Positions 1-7,163 of a stretch of 32,696 nt of DNA are shown piece by piece. The translations under genes were made by a program, and so were the position numbers. Under the pieces are notes generated by a model that did no database searches, had not been told where the DNA came from, and worked only from the letters and a program-made list of their open reading frames with translations. Every line of letters starts with the position of its first letter. The stretch's first letter is position 1. Source of the DNA: Chloroflexota bacterium (GTDB taxonomy: Bacteria > Chloroflexota > Dormibacteria > CF-121); assembly GCA_005880395.1 (NCBI GenBank), contig VBHQ01000152.1, forward strand, positions 1-32,696. Direction: 5' to 3'.

Positions 1-360
1 GCTGACGCCGCAGAGGCCGCAACTCGCGGCGGAAAGGAAATTGCGCTGCCAGCGGCGGTCGACGCCCGGCGCTGACGGGCGCAGTCTCACATCGATGACG
101 TTTTCCAGGTCCGGATGCTCGCCATTCGGCAGGACGGCCATCTGCTCGATGTCGGCAGCAGCGCGAATGATGCCCTCGCCAAAGAGGAAGCCGAGTACGT
201 GGTCGCGTTCCTGGCCGGGCGTCCGCATGACCACGGTCAACGGGGCGCCGTTCACGCGGATTTCGAGCGGCTCTTCGGCGGCCAACCGATCGTCGACGCG
301 CTCGCCGGCTGCCTGGTCGTACTTCAGCACGCCGGCGCGGCGAAGGCTGCGGTCGCCCAT
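1..360 (-). CDS. fdhD: FdhD, sulfurtransferase for formate dehydrogenase (5' part only)
   Basis: I translated this stretch directly, because the gene runs off the window edge. The first 120 codons are open from an ATG at 360. The protein shows FdhD hallmarks: EIRVNGAPLTVVMRTPG at about residues 33-49, HVLGFLFGEGII at 54-65, and the cysteine motif SCGLCG at 113-118. In FdhD the CxxC loop carries the persulfide sulfur passed from IscS to the molybdenum/tungsten bis-MGD cofactor of formate dehydrogenases. The start lies 9 bases after the stop of the upstream solute-binding protein gene, so the two are probably cotranscribed, although no functional link is obvious. The C-terminal half lies outside the window. 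The family call is firm; whether the full gene is intact cannot be seen. Confidence 0.88.
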   Translation of the reverse strand, partial: MGDRSLRRAGVLKYDQAAGERVDDRLAAEEPLEIRVNGAPLTVVMRTPGQERDHVLGFLFGEGIIRAAADIEQMAVLPNGEHPDLENVIDVRLRPSAPGVDRRWQRNFLSAASCGLCGVS

Positions 361-369
361 CAACCGATG

Positions 370-1908
370 CTAGCGGACATCCTCCCACCGATAGGCGATG
401 GTGCCGCTCACAAATGGGACGCGGAGGCCCGGCCGAACCAGGTAAGGCTCGACCCCGTGGTACAGCGGGATCAGCCAGTTCTGCGAGATGGCAATCGTGT
501 CCGCCTGCTGGTAGGCCTTGAGCGCGTCATCCCAGGTGAGCGCGGTGCGGCCCTGATTCAGCGCGCGCTCGATTTGCGTATCGAACAGCCGCAGGTTGTT
601 GAACTGACTGTTGGCGCGGATCACGTTCTCGAGGAAATCGGACGGAAACGGGATGTCAGCGCTCCAGGTGTCGATGAAGAACGGCAACTTGTCGAGCGCG
701 GCCTGGTTGAAGAAATCTCCGGTGGGATGGAGATTCACCGTGCGGCCGGTGGCGGTGCCGATCTGATCCTGCAGATCGTTGGCAACCCGGCCCTCGGTCG
801 AGCTGGTCGAGAAATAGAGATCGATCGACGCCGGAAAGGACGCCTGATCGAGCGCGGTCCTGGCTGCGGCGGGATCGTAGGCAGGCAACTGGCGGTTGAT
901 GTGACCCGGCACGCCGGGGGGAAGCAGGTCGGTGGCCGGCACGGCAAGCATCGACCCATAGAGCGCGAGATCGGTCAGGCGAGCACGGTCGATGGCCTGG
1001 GCGATCGCCTGCCGGTCGGTCGGTCCGTAGCCGCTGCCGGCGACCGTGTTGAAGCCCAACCATGTGGTGCGCGTGCTGGCAACCTTGTGCAGCTCGGCCG
1101 CGTGCTGTGGGTCGCGGGCAAACGCGAGCAGCTGGGGACCGGTAAAGCCGTGCGCGACATCGGCGGCGCCGCTGGCGAAGCGATCGAGCCGCTTCGTGTT
1201 GTCGGGCTCGATCTCGATGTCGACCGATCGAACCGACGGCTTTAAGCCCCAATAGCTGCTGAATGCGCTGAGGTGAAGCGCGCGCCCGTGGTCCCAGCGA
1301 TCGAGGTGGTACGGCCCACTCCCGGAGGCCGACTGTTTCGGATCGTTGATCCAGTAGGGCGGAAGGGCAAGCAGGGTGAGCAGCTCGCTGTCCGGTTGCG
1401 GCAGCTGGAGGCGCACCGTGCTGGCGTCCACAACCTGCACGCCGGCCAGTGGGTCCCCGGGATAATGCGCGCCAATCGGCGCAAAGAAGATGGTGTTCGG
1501 ACTGTGGGTGTCGGGCGCCAGCGCGTGCGTCCACGCCGCAACGGCGTCCTGCGCCTGCACGGCGTTGCCCGACTGATAGCGCGCGCGGCGCAGGTGAAAT
1601 GTGTACGTCTTTCCGCCGTTGGCGATTTCCCAATGGTCGGCTAGGCCGGCGACGGGTCGCTGGTTCGCGTCGAGTCGGGTCAGGCCCTCGAAGATCTCGC
1701 TCCCAATCGCGAGCGAGGTCGGGTCGTCGATCAACGCCGGATCGAGGGTCTGGGCATCCTCCGCCTCGATCAACGCGATATGGGTGGCGCCGGCCTGCGA
1801 GCGGCCGGAGGCTGATGGCGATGGACTCGGTGCCGGCGAACTGCAGGAACTCGCCACCATGCTGAGCGCGAGTCCTGCTACCAGGGTGGCTCGGCCGACG
1901 ATGGTCAT
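370..1908 (-). CDS. ABC transporter solute-binding lipoprotein, peptide/nickel (family 5) type
   Basis: This is a 512-residue extracytoplasmic binding protein of the DppA/OppA class, which captures oligopeptides or similar ligands for an ABC importer. The chosen ATG at 1908 gives a short signal sequence (MTIVGRATLVAGLALSM) ending in a lipobox-like VASSC, then a Ser/Pro-rich linker typical of surface lipoproteins. The open frame extends 19 codons further upstream, but that would overlap the divergent gene and bury the signal peptide. Family features include EIFEGLTRLD early on, an ADHWEIANGGKTYTFHLR segment, and a C-terminal NWLIPLYHGVEPYLVRPG region. No permease or ATPase genes are adjacent in the window, so the partner transporter must be elsewhere. 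The gene is divergent from spoIID/lytB across only 21 bases. The ligand cannot be inferred. Confidence 0.88.
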   Translation of the reverse strand: MTIVGRATLVAGLALSMVASSCSSPAPSPSPSASGRSQAGATHIALIEAEDAQTLDPALIDDPTSLAIGSEIFEGLTRLDANQRPVAGLADHWEIANGGKTYTFHLRRARYQSGNAVQAQDAVAAWTHALAPDTHSPNTIFFAPIGAHYPGDPLAGVQVVDASTVRLQLPQPDSELLTLLALPPYWINDPKQSASGSGPYHLDRWDHGRALHLSAFSSYWGLKPSVRSVDIEIEPDNTKRLDRFASGAADVAHGFTGPQLLAFARDPQHAAELHKVASTRTTWLGFNTVAGSGYGPTDRQAIAQAIDRARLTDLALYGSMLAVPATDLLPPGVPGHINRQLPAYDPAAARTALDQASFPASIDLYFSTSSTEGRVANDLQDQIGTATGRTVNLHPTGDFFNQAALDKLPFFIDTWSADIPFPSDFLENVIRANSQFNNLRLFDTQIERALNQGRTALTWDDALKAYQQADTIAISQNWLIPLYHGVEPYLVRPGLRVPFVSGTIAYRWEDVR

Positions 1909-1914
1909 CAGGCT

Positions 1915-1930
1915 TGCGGATCGTTCCGCA
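1915..1930. promoter_or_regulatory. Inverted repeat between divergent genes
   Basis: TGCGGA-TCGT-TCCGCA is a perfect 6-bp inverted repeat with a 4-base loop. It fills most of the 21-base gap between the divergent solute-binding protein gene and the spoIID/lytB gene. It could be an operator or a small hairpin in either leader. A 6-bp repeat in GC-rich DNA can also arise by chance. Confidence 0.25.
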
Positions 1931-3516
1931 TGCCCGATACTAGCAAGGTGCGCCGGCGCGCCCACGCCATCGTGATTGCCGCGATCATCCTGATAGCGGC
2001 GGTGCCGATGGGCAGCGCCGAAGCGGCATCACCGACCGCCACCCTGGTCTCGGGAACGGTGCTGCCGCGCGATCCGCCGATGGATGGGATCGTGCGCCTG
2101 GATCTGCTGGTGCGAAATGACACCAGCAACGCGTGGTCGGCCGGCGACCCGGTTCACCTGAGCTGGAAGAGTGGCGGCAAGACGATGGCCGAGGACGTTC
2201 GCCCGCTTGGACAGCCGGTCCCGGCGAATGGAACGGTCCGAGTCAACCTGGTGACGCTTGCGCCGGCCGCCACCGGTGACTTCTCGCTTGCCGTCGAGCT
2301 GGAGACGCATGGGAACCGCCTGCCGATTGGCGATCCGACCGCCTTTCACCTCAATGGGTTTCTGTTCCGGGGGAAGGGCAACGGCCATGGGCTGGGGATG
2401 AGCCAGTGGGGCGCGCGGGGCCGCGCATCGAGTGGCCAGGACTACCGCAAGATCCTTGGCGCCTACTACACCGGCACCCGCATCGACAGGCGCGACACAT
2501 CGATGCCGGTGCGGATCGCCCTGACCGACGACCCGATCGACCTGGCGCGCCCCTGGCCGCGACTCTTCGGCCCGCTGCCGTTCGTGGCCGGGCCGGTCAG
2601 CGTCGACGGCGTACCACAACTGCAGGTTGCGGCTGGAACATCGATCGGCTTCGATGTCGACCCGGCCAGCGGGCCGATCGCCTTCGTCTTGAATCCAGAC
2701 GGGTCTCGCGGAGCGCCGGTCGCGATCAAACAAACGCTGACGGTCCGAAGCAGCAACCCGGCCGGCATTCGCACCAACATCATGCAAGTCATGGGCGGTG
2801 ATTTCAGGCCGGGCGCGGAGCAGCGCCGGTACGCCGGAATCCTGGAGATCATCCCCAAGGGCGGGACGACGATCCTACCGGTCAATGTCCTGCCGATGGA
2901 GGAGTACTTAAAGGGCGTCGTTCCGGCGGAAATGCCGCCCTACTGGGGCGTTGAGGCCCTCAAGGCGCAGGCGATCGCCGGACGCACTTACGGGATTGCG
3001 CACCTGGGTGGTGGCGCGGACTTCGACCTGCGCGCGAGTGAGTCGGACCAGGCCTACAGCGGGCTCACCGACCAGCGCGCTGATTCGAACAATGCCGTCG
3101 ACGCGACTCGCGGCCAGGTGCTGACCTACCAGGCCAAGCTGATCACCGCCTTCTACATGGCCTCGGATGGCGGTCATACCGAAAGCAGCGAATACCGCTT
3201 CGTCACGTGGGACCACGGGCCGCAACTCCGATCGCACCTGGGATACCTGACAGGCATCAGCGATCCGCTCGATCGTGGCCCGTCGTGGCAGGTGGGGCCG
3301 TTCTCCGCCGCCGGCGCCGCGATCATCCTGCAGGACGACGGCCGGGACCTGGGCAACCGGCTGCTCGGGATCGATGTGCTGCAGAAGGATGCGTCCGGAC
3401 GGCTGGTCGGCGTCAGGCTGCGCGGGAGCAGCAAGACCATCGAGGTGAGCGGCCCGACGCTGCGTGCGCTCTTTGGCCTCCCCGACACGCTGGTGGAGAT
3501 TATCGGGGGAGGCTGA
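1930..3516 (+). CDS. SpoIID/LytB domain protein (secreted peptidoglycan-acting)
   Basis: This 528-residue exported protein belongs to the SpoIID/LytB family. SpoIID itself is a lytic transglycosylase acting on denuded glycan strands, while LytB-type members modulate amidases. An N-terminal signal or anchor (AHAIVIAAIILIAAVPMGSA, residues 11-30) directs it outward. The conserved GHGLGMSQWGARG motif lies at residues 152-164, ahead of the core. The core then follows with LPMEEYLKGVVPAEMP at 321-336, including the conserved Glu of the PAEMP motif, and ALKAQAIAGRTYGI at 343-356. In Bacillus SpoIID the GHG.GMSQ motif comes near the C-terminus; the order seen here is one I associate with actinobacterial-type members. 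The gene is convergent with the next one, 6 bases away. Presence of the family alone does not prove sporulation. The start is ATG; an in-frame GTG lies 18 bases later. Confidence 0.88.
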   Translation: MPDTSKVRRRAHAIVIAAIILIAAVPMGSAEAASPTATLVSGTVLPRDPPMDGIVRLDLLVRNDTSNAWSAGDPVHLSWKSGGKTMAEDVRPLGQPVPANGTVRVNLVTLAPAATGDFSLAVELETHGNRLPIGDPTAFHLNGFLFRGKGNGHGLGMSQWGARGRASSGQDYRKILGAYYTGTRIDRRDTSMPVRIALTDDPIDLARPWPRLFGPLPFVAGPVSVDGVPQLQVAAGTSIGFDVDPASGPIAFVLNPDGSRGAPVAIKQTLTVRSSNPAGIRTNIMQVMGGDFRPGAEQRRYAGILEIIPKGGTTILPVNVLPMEEYLKGVVPAEMPPYWGVEALKAQAIAGRTYGIAHLGGGADFDLRASESDQAYSGLTDQRADSNNAVDATRGQVLTYQAKLITAFYMASDGGHTESSEYRFVTWDHGPQLRSHLGYLTGISDPLDRGPSWQVGPFSAAGAAIILQDDGRDLGNRLLGIDVLQKDASGRLVGVRLRGSSKTIEVSGPTLRALFGLPDTLVEIIGGG

Positions 3517-3522
3517 CCGCGC

Positions 3523-4065
3523 CTACGCGGCGCGAGACTGGTCGCCCGCCGCCTGCTGCGCGCTTCGCTTTCGATGCTGGCGAAGAATGTTCGCCGAGCC
3601 GAGCGCCCGCACCAGGTAGATGAGGATCAGGATTCGGATGGCGGCAAAATGGCCGGTCACGAAAAGCGCCACCGAGTCGAGCGCATAGAGCGCAATCGCG
3701 ATGCCGAGCGCAACCAGGGATCCGCCCCGGATGAAATACGCGAGCGTCAGGAAGATCATGCCTTCGACCGCCGTGTACCAGTCGAAGTACGTCAGCAGGA
3801 AGCTTATGTTGCCAAGCTCTGCGACCGTCCCGGCAACGACGGCGAGCGCACCGATGAAGGCGATGAACTGCCAGGCTGACCGAATCGCCTTTTGGGCCTT
3901 CCGGAGCGTGGCTGACACAGGAGCCGGAGGCGTGGCGCCAGCAGTCTCGTTCGGTGTCCAGGTGGGAATCGACTGCGCCGGCGCGATTGAGGCGGTGGTT
4001 GCGCACATGTCGCAGCTCTTGCTTCCGAGCGGGATGGCGCAGCCACAGCGCTTGCAGACCGCCAT
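3523..4065 (-). CDS. Zinc-ribbon membrane protein of unknown function
   Basis: This 180-residue protein begins with a rubredoxin-like zinc ribbon: CKRC at residues 4-7 and CDMC at 18-21. A Pro/Thr-rich linker follows, then a hydrophobic region with about four membrane spans (for example AFIGALAVVAGTVAEL, VEGMIFLTLAYFI and SLVALGIAIALYAL). The C-terminus is short, charged and Arg/Gln-rich. Such 'zinc-ribbon plus membrane' proteins are common and mostly uncharacterised. The ribbon would face the cytoplasm if the N-terminus is inside. The gene is convergent with spoIID/lytB and lies downstream of the NTF2-like gene, separated from it by a terminator. A TATATG sequence just before the start may be a -10 element. 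No function is proposed. Confidence 0.72.
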   Translation of the reverse strand: MAVCKRCGCAIPLGSKSCDMCATTASIAPAQSIPTWTPNETAGATPPAPVSATLRKAQKAIRSAWQFIAFIGALAVVAGTVAELGNISFLLTYFDWYTAVEGMIFLTLAYFIRGGSLVALGIAIALYALDSVALFVTGHFAAIRILILIYLVRALGSANILRQHRKRSAQQAAGDQSRAA

Positions 4066-4111
4066 AGCGCATATATCGCCTGGCGACGGGCAACCTTCCG
4101 TGACGGTCCTG

Positions 4112-4145
4112 CAACAAGAAACCCGCCGGCAGCCGTGCCGGCGGG
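4112..4145 (-). terminator. Intrinsic terminator after the NTF2-like gene
   Basis: The stem at 4122-4131/4136-4145 is a perfect 10-bp GC-rich inverted repeat (CCCGCCGGCA / TGCCGGCGGG) with a 4-base loop. On the minus strand it is followed by TTTCTTGTT. It lies 17 bases past the stop codon at 4162, as expected for a rho-independent terminator of that gene. Confidence 0.85.
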
Positions 4146-4161
4146 CTCAGCGTTTAGCGGT

Positions 4162-4575
4162 CTAGCCTTCGAGCGATGCTTTCAGCTGCTCGGTGTCAGT
4201 GATCGCCCAGGCCTCAGTGATTTTGGCCTGGTCGTTCACATGGAAGACAAAGGTCTCCTGGCTTTTGTAGGTCTTGCCGTTGCGGCTTGCCGATGTGGTG
4301 ACCAGCGCGACGACATGCTTGTCGTTGGCGACGAAGTCGTGGAGGTCCTGCTTGATCTCCTGGTAGCTCTTGGCGTAATTGACGATGTTCTGCACGACCG
4401 CCTGTTTCCCGCGGTGCTCACCGCCAAACTGCGTCGTTCCATTTCCATGCCACACCGCGTCGTCGGTGAACTGGTCGCTGACTGCCTGGATATCGCCGCG
4501 TTTGAACGCGTCGAAGCCATTACGGACGGGTTGAATCCGCTGCTCGAGGCTGAGCTTGGTTCCGGCTTCCGCCAT
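4162..4575 (-). CDS. NTF2-like (SnoaL/ketosteroid-isomerase fold) protein
   Basis: This 137-residue single-domain protein has the NTF2-like alpha+beta cone pattern. An N-terminal helix (RIQPVRNGFDAFKRGD) is followed by FTDDAVWHGNGTTQFGGEHRGKQAV, then the curved-sheet strands HVVALVTTSASRNGKTY, ETFVFHVNDQAKITEAWAI and a closing helix. Members of this superfamily are small hydrolases, isomerases, polyketide cyclases or binding proteins, so the reaction cannot be named. An excellent ribosome binding site (AAAGGAGG at 4582-4589) sits 6 bases before the ATG, unlike most genes here. The gene appears to be a single-gene transcription unit, with the terminator directly downstream and a palindromic repeat patch upstream. 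Confidence 0.8.
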   Translation of the reverse strand: MAEAGTKLSLEQRIQPVRNGFDAFKRGDIQAVSDQFTDDAVWHGNGTTQFGGEHRGKQAVVQNIVNYAKSYQEIKQDLHDFVANDKHVVALVTTSASRNGKTYKSQETFVFHVNDQAKITEAWAITDTEQLKASLEG

Positions 4576-4589
4576 CTGCGCCCTCCTTT

Positions 4590-4632
4590 GAGCCCGTTTG
4601 GGCTCGACCCGGCTTACGCCGGGATGACCACT
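4590..4632. repeat. REP-like palindromic element
   Basis: Two adjacent hairpins are visible: GAGCCC-GTTT-GGGCTC at 4590-4605 and CCCGGC-TTAC-GCCGGG at 4608-4623, followed by ATGACCA. The second resembles the widely scattered extragenic palindromes whose translation gives 'PAYAGM'. It starts right at the Shine-Dalgarno sequence of the NTF2-like gene, so it lies in that gene's leader or promoter region. Only one copy is present in this window. Confidence 0.45.
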
Positions 4633-4673
4633 CCTCTTGGGCGACTATAGGCCGCCGGTCGAGGATGTCAAGC

Positions 4674-4714
4674 GAAGACCCGGCTACCGTGAACGATCGG
4701 GAAGACCCGGCTAC
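4674..4714. repeat. Pair of 14-bp direct repeats
   Basis: GAAGACCCGGCTAC occurs at 4674-4687 and again at 4701-4714, 27 bases apart start to start. The second copy overlaps the stop codon of the lipoprotein gene. The core CCCGGCT also appears in the neighbouring palindromic element, suggesting related repeat debris. Confidence 0.5.
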
Positions 4715-5265
4715 TCGCCCTGGTTGGCCATGTCGGGGGCCTGCCATGAGATGTGGCTATCGACATCACTCACGACGATCTGGCTGAACGCCGAGCGCCA
4801 TGCGCCGATGGCGTAACCGGCCGGGCAGGCGGCATTCCGTGGCGAAGGGGGAGGAATCACGATCACGCCATTGACTTCTCCCGAAGCATCAGCGATGAGC
4901 CGCTGGTTGCCAGACACGCCGGCTGTCACCAGCTGTTCGGTGCCTGGAGCCGAGGCGAGCGTGCCGTCGGTTCGGAAGCATGAATAGTTGACGGTGCCCG
5001 TGCCGGCGACCCGATAGCTGACGCCCTGGCCGGCACGCAAGCCGACTTCATGGAAGGCAACGATCGCGGAGAACGCGTCGGCCGCCGATTGGCTATCGAC
5101 GATTTTTGTGGTCGCTGGATCCGGCAAAACAAAATGGATGCCGACCGCCGATGGCGTGACGGTGGGCGTCTTGATCGCGCTGGCGGCGGGCGTTGATGCC
5201 GGCTGTGCCGCAGCAGGGCCGCAGCCAGCCAGGCATACGGCGACAAGCGCGATGACTCGTCTGAT
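4711..5265 (-). CDS. Putative lipoprotein of unknown function, start uncertain
   Basis: The conserved-looking frame encodes IRRVIALVAVCLAGCG, a typical lipoprotein signal whose lipobox Cys codon is at 5221-5223. A Thr/Ser/Pro/Ala linker and a domain of about 135 residues ending at 4711 follow. No ATG, GTG or TTG precedes the signal in this frame; the first usable one (TTG at 5127) would discard it. An ATG at 5290, five bases after the upstream gene's stop, is one base out of frame. Removing one C from the CCC at 5270-5272 would join it to the signal sequence. The true gene therefore probably starts at 5290 with an indel (sequencing error or mutation), or uses an unusual start codon. The domain has two Cys (in NYSCFRTDG and RNAACPAGY) that could form a disulfide outside the cell. 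I do not recognise the family. Confidence 0.6.
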   Translation of the reverse strand: MRRVIALVAVCLAGCGPAAAQPASTPAASAIKTPTVTPSAVGIHFVLPDPATTKIVDSQSAADAFSAIVAFHEVGLRAGQGVSYRVAGTGTVNYSCFRTDGTLASAPGTEQLVTAGVSGNQRLIADASGEVNGVIVIPPPSPRNAACPAGYAIGAWRSAFSQIVVSDVDSHISWQAPDMANQGE

Positions 5266-5295
5266 GCCTGGGAAACTCGAAAACGCGCATTTCGG

Positions 5296-6351
5296 TTACG
5301 CGGAAAGCTGGGCGACGCGAATCGGTTCGGTTGTCGCTCGCTCGCCGCGCAGTAGAAACGGGGCCGAGAACGCGAGGCCGATACCAAACACAACCGCCGA
5401 GAAGAAAACCGGCAGCAGGTGGCCGAACTCGAGATATCCAACCGCGACATGGGCGTAGATGCCACTTGCCAGGCCGACAAACCCGGCGAGCAGCAACGTC
5501 CACCAGACCCAGCGTTCGCCCCGCCTGAATCCCCAGAGGGTGATCAGCAGGACCGCTAGACCATCGGACGCCAGCGCACCGCCGAAACCGGCTCGGTCGT
5601 GGGCGATCAGGGGCAACAGGTGGGCGTTGGCAGCTGCGAGCGCGGCGGGGCTGGAGCGAAGAAAGTCGAGGTCGGCAAAGACGAAGACTCGTGTTGCGCC
5701 CACGACCATGATGGTGAGGCCTGCCCCGATGAGCCCGACGGCAAGGCCGAGGAAGTACAGCTGCCCGGTCATCCCCAGTCGCCAGCCGGCGTCGTTGTCC
5801 AGGTCCGAGCTGTAGTGAAGGCGACGGCGCGGCGGCAGCACCACCCCCAGCACAAAAAGCGGAAAGAGGCAAACGCTGAGCGTGACATGCAGCGGGTCGA
5901 CGTAGTGAAAGCCGAGAAACGCGAACAGCGTGGCGAAACCAACGATCGCCGAACCGAGCAACGCGTCGCGTGCCCACGACCACCCGCGACGCAAACCATT
6001 CCACGCGAGTGACAGATAGAGGATGCCGATCGACAGCATGGTGCCGGCCAGCGTGATGCGGTCGTGGCGCATGAATCCAAGCAGCCGAGGGTTGACCGTT
6101 GCCAGCGCGTCTCGACTGATCCCGAGGAAGGCCTCGTCGTAGAAGAGAAGGACGCTTGTTAAACCGACCCACAACACAACTGCGCCCGCGACCAGCATGC
6201 CCAATCCGAGCAGCGCCGCCCACGGCCATCCCTGTGCCAGGAGCGGCCTCGACTGAGTGCTGTGTTCGGGTTGCGCGGTGCGGCCGGCCAGCACCTCGTT
6301 GGCCCGTTTGGCCAGCCCGGGACCGGCATCGATGAGGCTGGTGTCGATCAT
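5296..6351 (-). CDS. Polytopic membrane protein carrying a DHODH C-terminal barrel remnant
   Basis: From the ATG at 6351 this frame encodes 351 residues. The first 25 or so (MIDTSLIDAGPGLAKR...) look like the end of the dihydroorotate dehydrogenase TIM barrel, not a natural N-terminus. About eight predicted membrane spans follow (for example ALLGLGMLVAGAVVLWVGL, LAGTMLSIGILYLSLAW and LGLAVGLIGAGLTIMVVGA), with a loop containing PPRRRLHYSSDLDND. The start codon shares its A with the stop of the upstream frame (TGATG), so translational coupling is possible. The better reading is a single barrel-plus-membrane gene broken by a deletion or frameshift at about 6350-6370. Upstream in-frame starts exist to 6438, but they translate antiparallel filler. 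The membrane domain is not assigned to a family. The downstream lipoprotein gene follows closely. Confidence 0.6.
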   Translation of the reverse strand: MIDTSLIDAGPGLAKRANEVLAGRTAQPEHSTQSRPLLAQGWPWAALLGLGMLVAGAVVLWVGLTSVLLFYDEAFLGISRDALATVNPRLLGFMRHDRITLAGTMLSIGILYLSLAWNGLRRGWSWARDALLGSAIVGFATLFAFLGFHYVDPLHVTLSVCLFPLFVLGVVLPPRRRLHYSSDLDNDAGWRLGMTGQLYFLGLAVGLIGAGLTIMVVGATRVFVFADLDFLRSSPAALAAANAHLLPLIAHDRAGFGGALASDGLAVLLITLWGFRRGERWVWWTLLLAGFVGLASGIYAHVAVGYLEFGHLLPVFFSAVVFGIGLAFSAPFLLRGERATTEPIRVAQLSA

Positions 6352-7028
6352 CACCAGGTCGGCTCGATGCCGGAGGCGCCCGCATCGAGCGCCGGCTCGA
6401 GGACCGGCGTCCCGATTGCGAAGCTGTCGACAAGCCATATCCGGTCAGCCCCGTCGGCAAAGGCACGAGCGAACGATCGCCAGAATTGGGGATCGCCCGG
6501 AGCTGGCCGATCATCTGCCCCGAACACGCTCACGCAAACGACGTCGATCCCCTGGGTCGAGCGCAGGAGGTCCTGGATGAATCGAATCGCGTCCGGGTCG
6601 TCCTCGCGAACCACGAGACGCAGCCACACCGGGATCCCGGCTGGGCGACGGCTGAGTCGCCGCGCAAGCAGCTCTGGATGGGCACCGGACACCAGCGGCG
6701 CCGCGAGGATCGACGTGCGCCGCGCGTCGCCGATGTGATACGGCCCCACCTCGACGAAACCGACACCGAACCGGCCGAGCGAGCCGATCGCGAGGGCATC
6801 GGGGTCGACGCCACCGCCCAGGCCGATCGGACTTTGGAACACCTGACCGACGATCGTGCTTTGGATCGAAGGATCAGGAGTCATGCGGCCGAGAAAGTCG
6901 ACGAGGAGTGGTCCGCCAGGGACGGTGGCCAGCGCCTGCAGGCCGCGGATGGCGAGGGAGCGGCGAACGCGCGCCGGAAGCCACGCTGTGAGCGGCTTCA
7001 GCAAGGGCTGGTAGGACCAATCGGGCAC
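6351..7028 (-). CDS. Dihydroorotate dehydrogenase-like barrel, N-terminal part
   Basis: This 225-residue frame starts at GTG 7028. Its N-terminus has the helical lead-in of class 2 DHODH, then GQVFQSPIGLGGGVDPDA (about residues 61-78), corresponding to the 'F.NPIGLAAGFDK' FMN-site segment, and FGVGFVEVGPYHIGD. DHODH oxidises dihydroorotate to orotate in pyrimidine synthesis; class 2 enzymes are membrane associated and reduce quinones. The usual VNISSPNT-type motif is not visible. The frame stops at ASGIEPTW, where ASGIEP resembles the late GGLSG motif. The missing last strands reappear as ADLVMIDTSLIDAGPG in the next frame, so about 60-70 residues may be deleted. It may be a nonfunctional or artefactually split pyrD-like gene, so no symbol is given. 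Confidence 0.6.
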   Translation of the reverse strand: MPDWSYQPLLKPLTAWLPARVRRSLAIRGLQALATVPGGPLLVDFLGRMTPDPSIQSTIVGQVFQSPIGLGGGVDPDALAIGSLGRFGVGFVEVGPYHIGDARRTSILAAPLVSGAHPELLARRLSRRPAGIPVWLRLVVREDDPDAIRFIQDLLRSTQGIDVVCVSVFGADDRPAPGDPQFWRSFARAFADGADRIWLVDSFAIGTPVLEPALDAGASGIEPTW

Positions 7029-7163
7029 GGTAGCTAAACGGCGACCGTCCAGATCACCTTCTCATCAGAAGCTGCCAGGCGAGCAGGCCGACAGTCATTC
7101 GGGCATGACCGAACTACCGAAGCCAACGACCAATCGTCAAGCGCGCCTGCGAAACGGCGCTAG

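Noticed and set aside
115-1245. 376-codon plus-strand frame opposite the solute-binding protein and fdhD
   Set aside because: It overlaps two recognisable minus-strand genes and has no signal, domain or ribosome site.
6345-6360. Programmed frameshift joining the two DHODH frames
   Set aside because: No slippery heptamer or downstream pseudoknot is visible at the overlap, and barrel sequence seems to be missing rather than just out of frame.
5093-6514. 473-codon minus-strand frame
   Set aside because: It is Arg/Ser/Pro-rich out-of-frame translation of the membrane protein gene; only its ATG at 5290 is of interest as the possible lipoprotein start.
7143-7160. GCGCC/GGCGC hairpin after the clpC stop
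   Set aside because: A five-base stem with an 8-base loop and no T-tract is not credible as a terminator.
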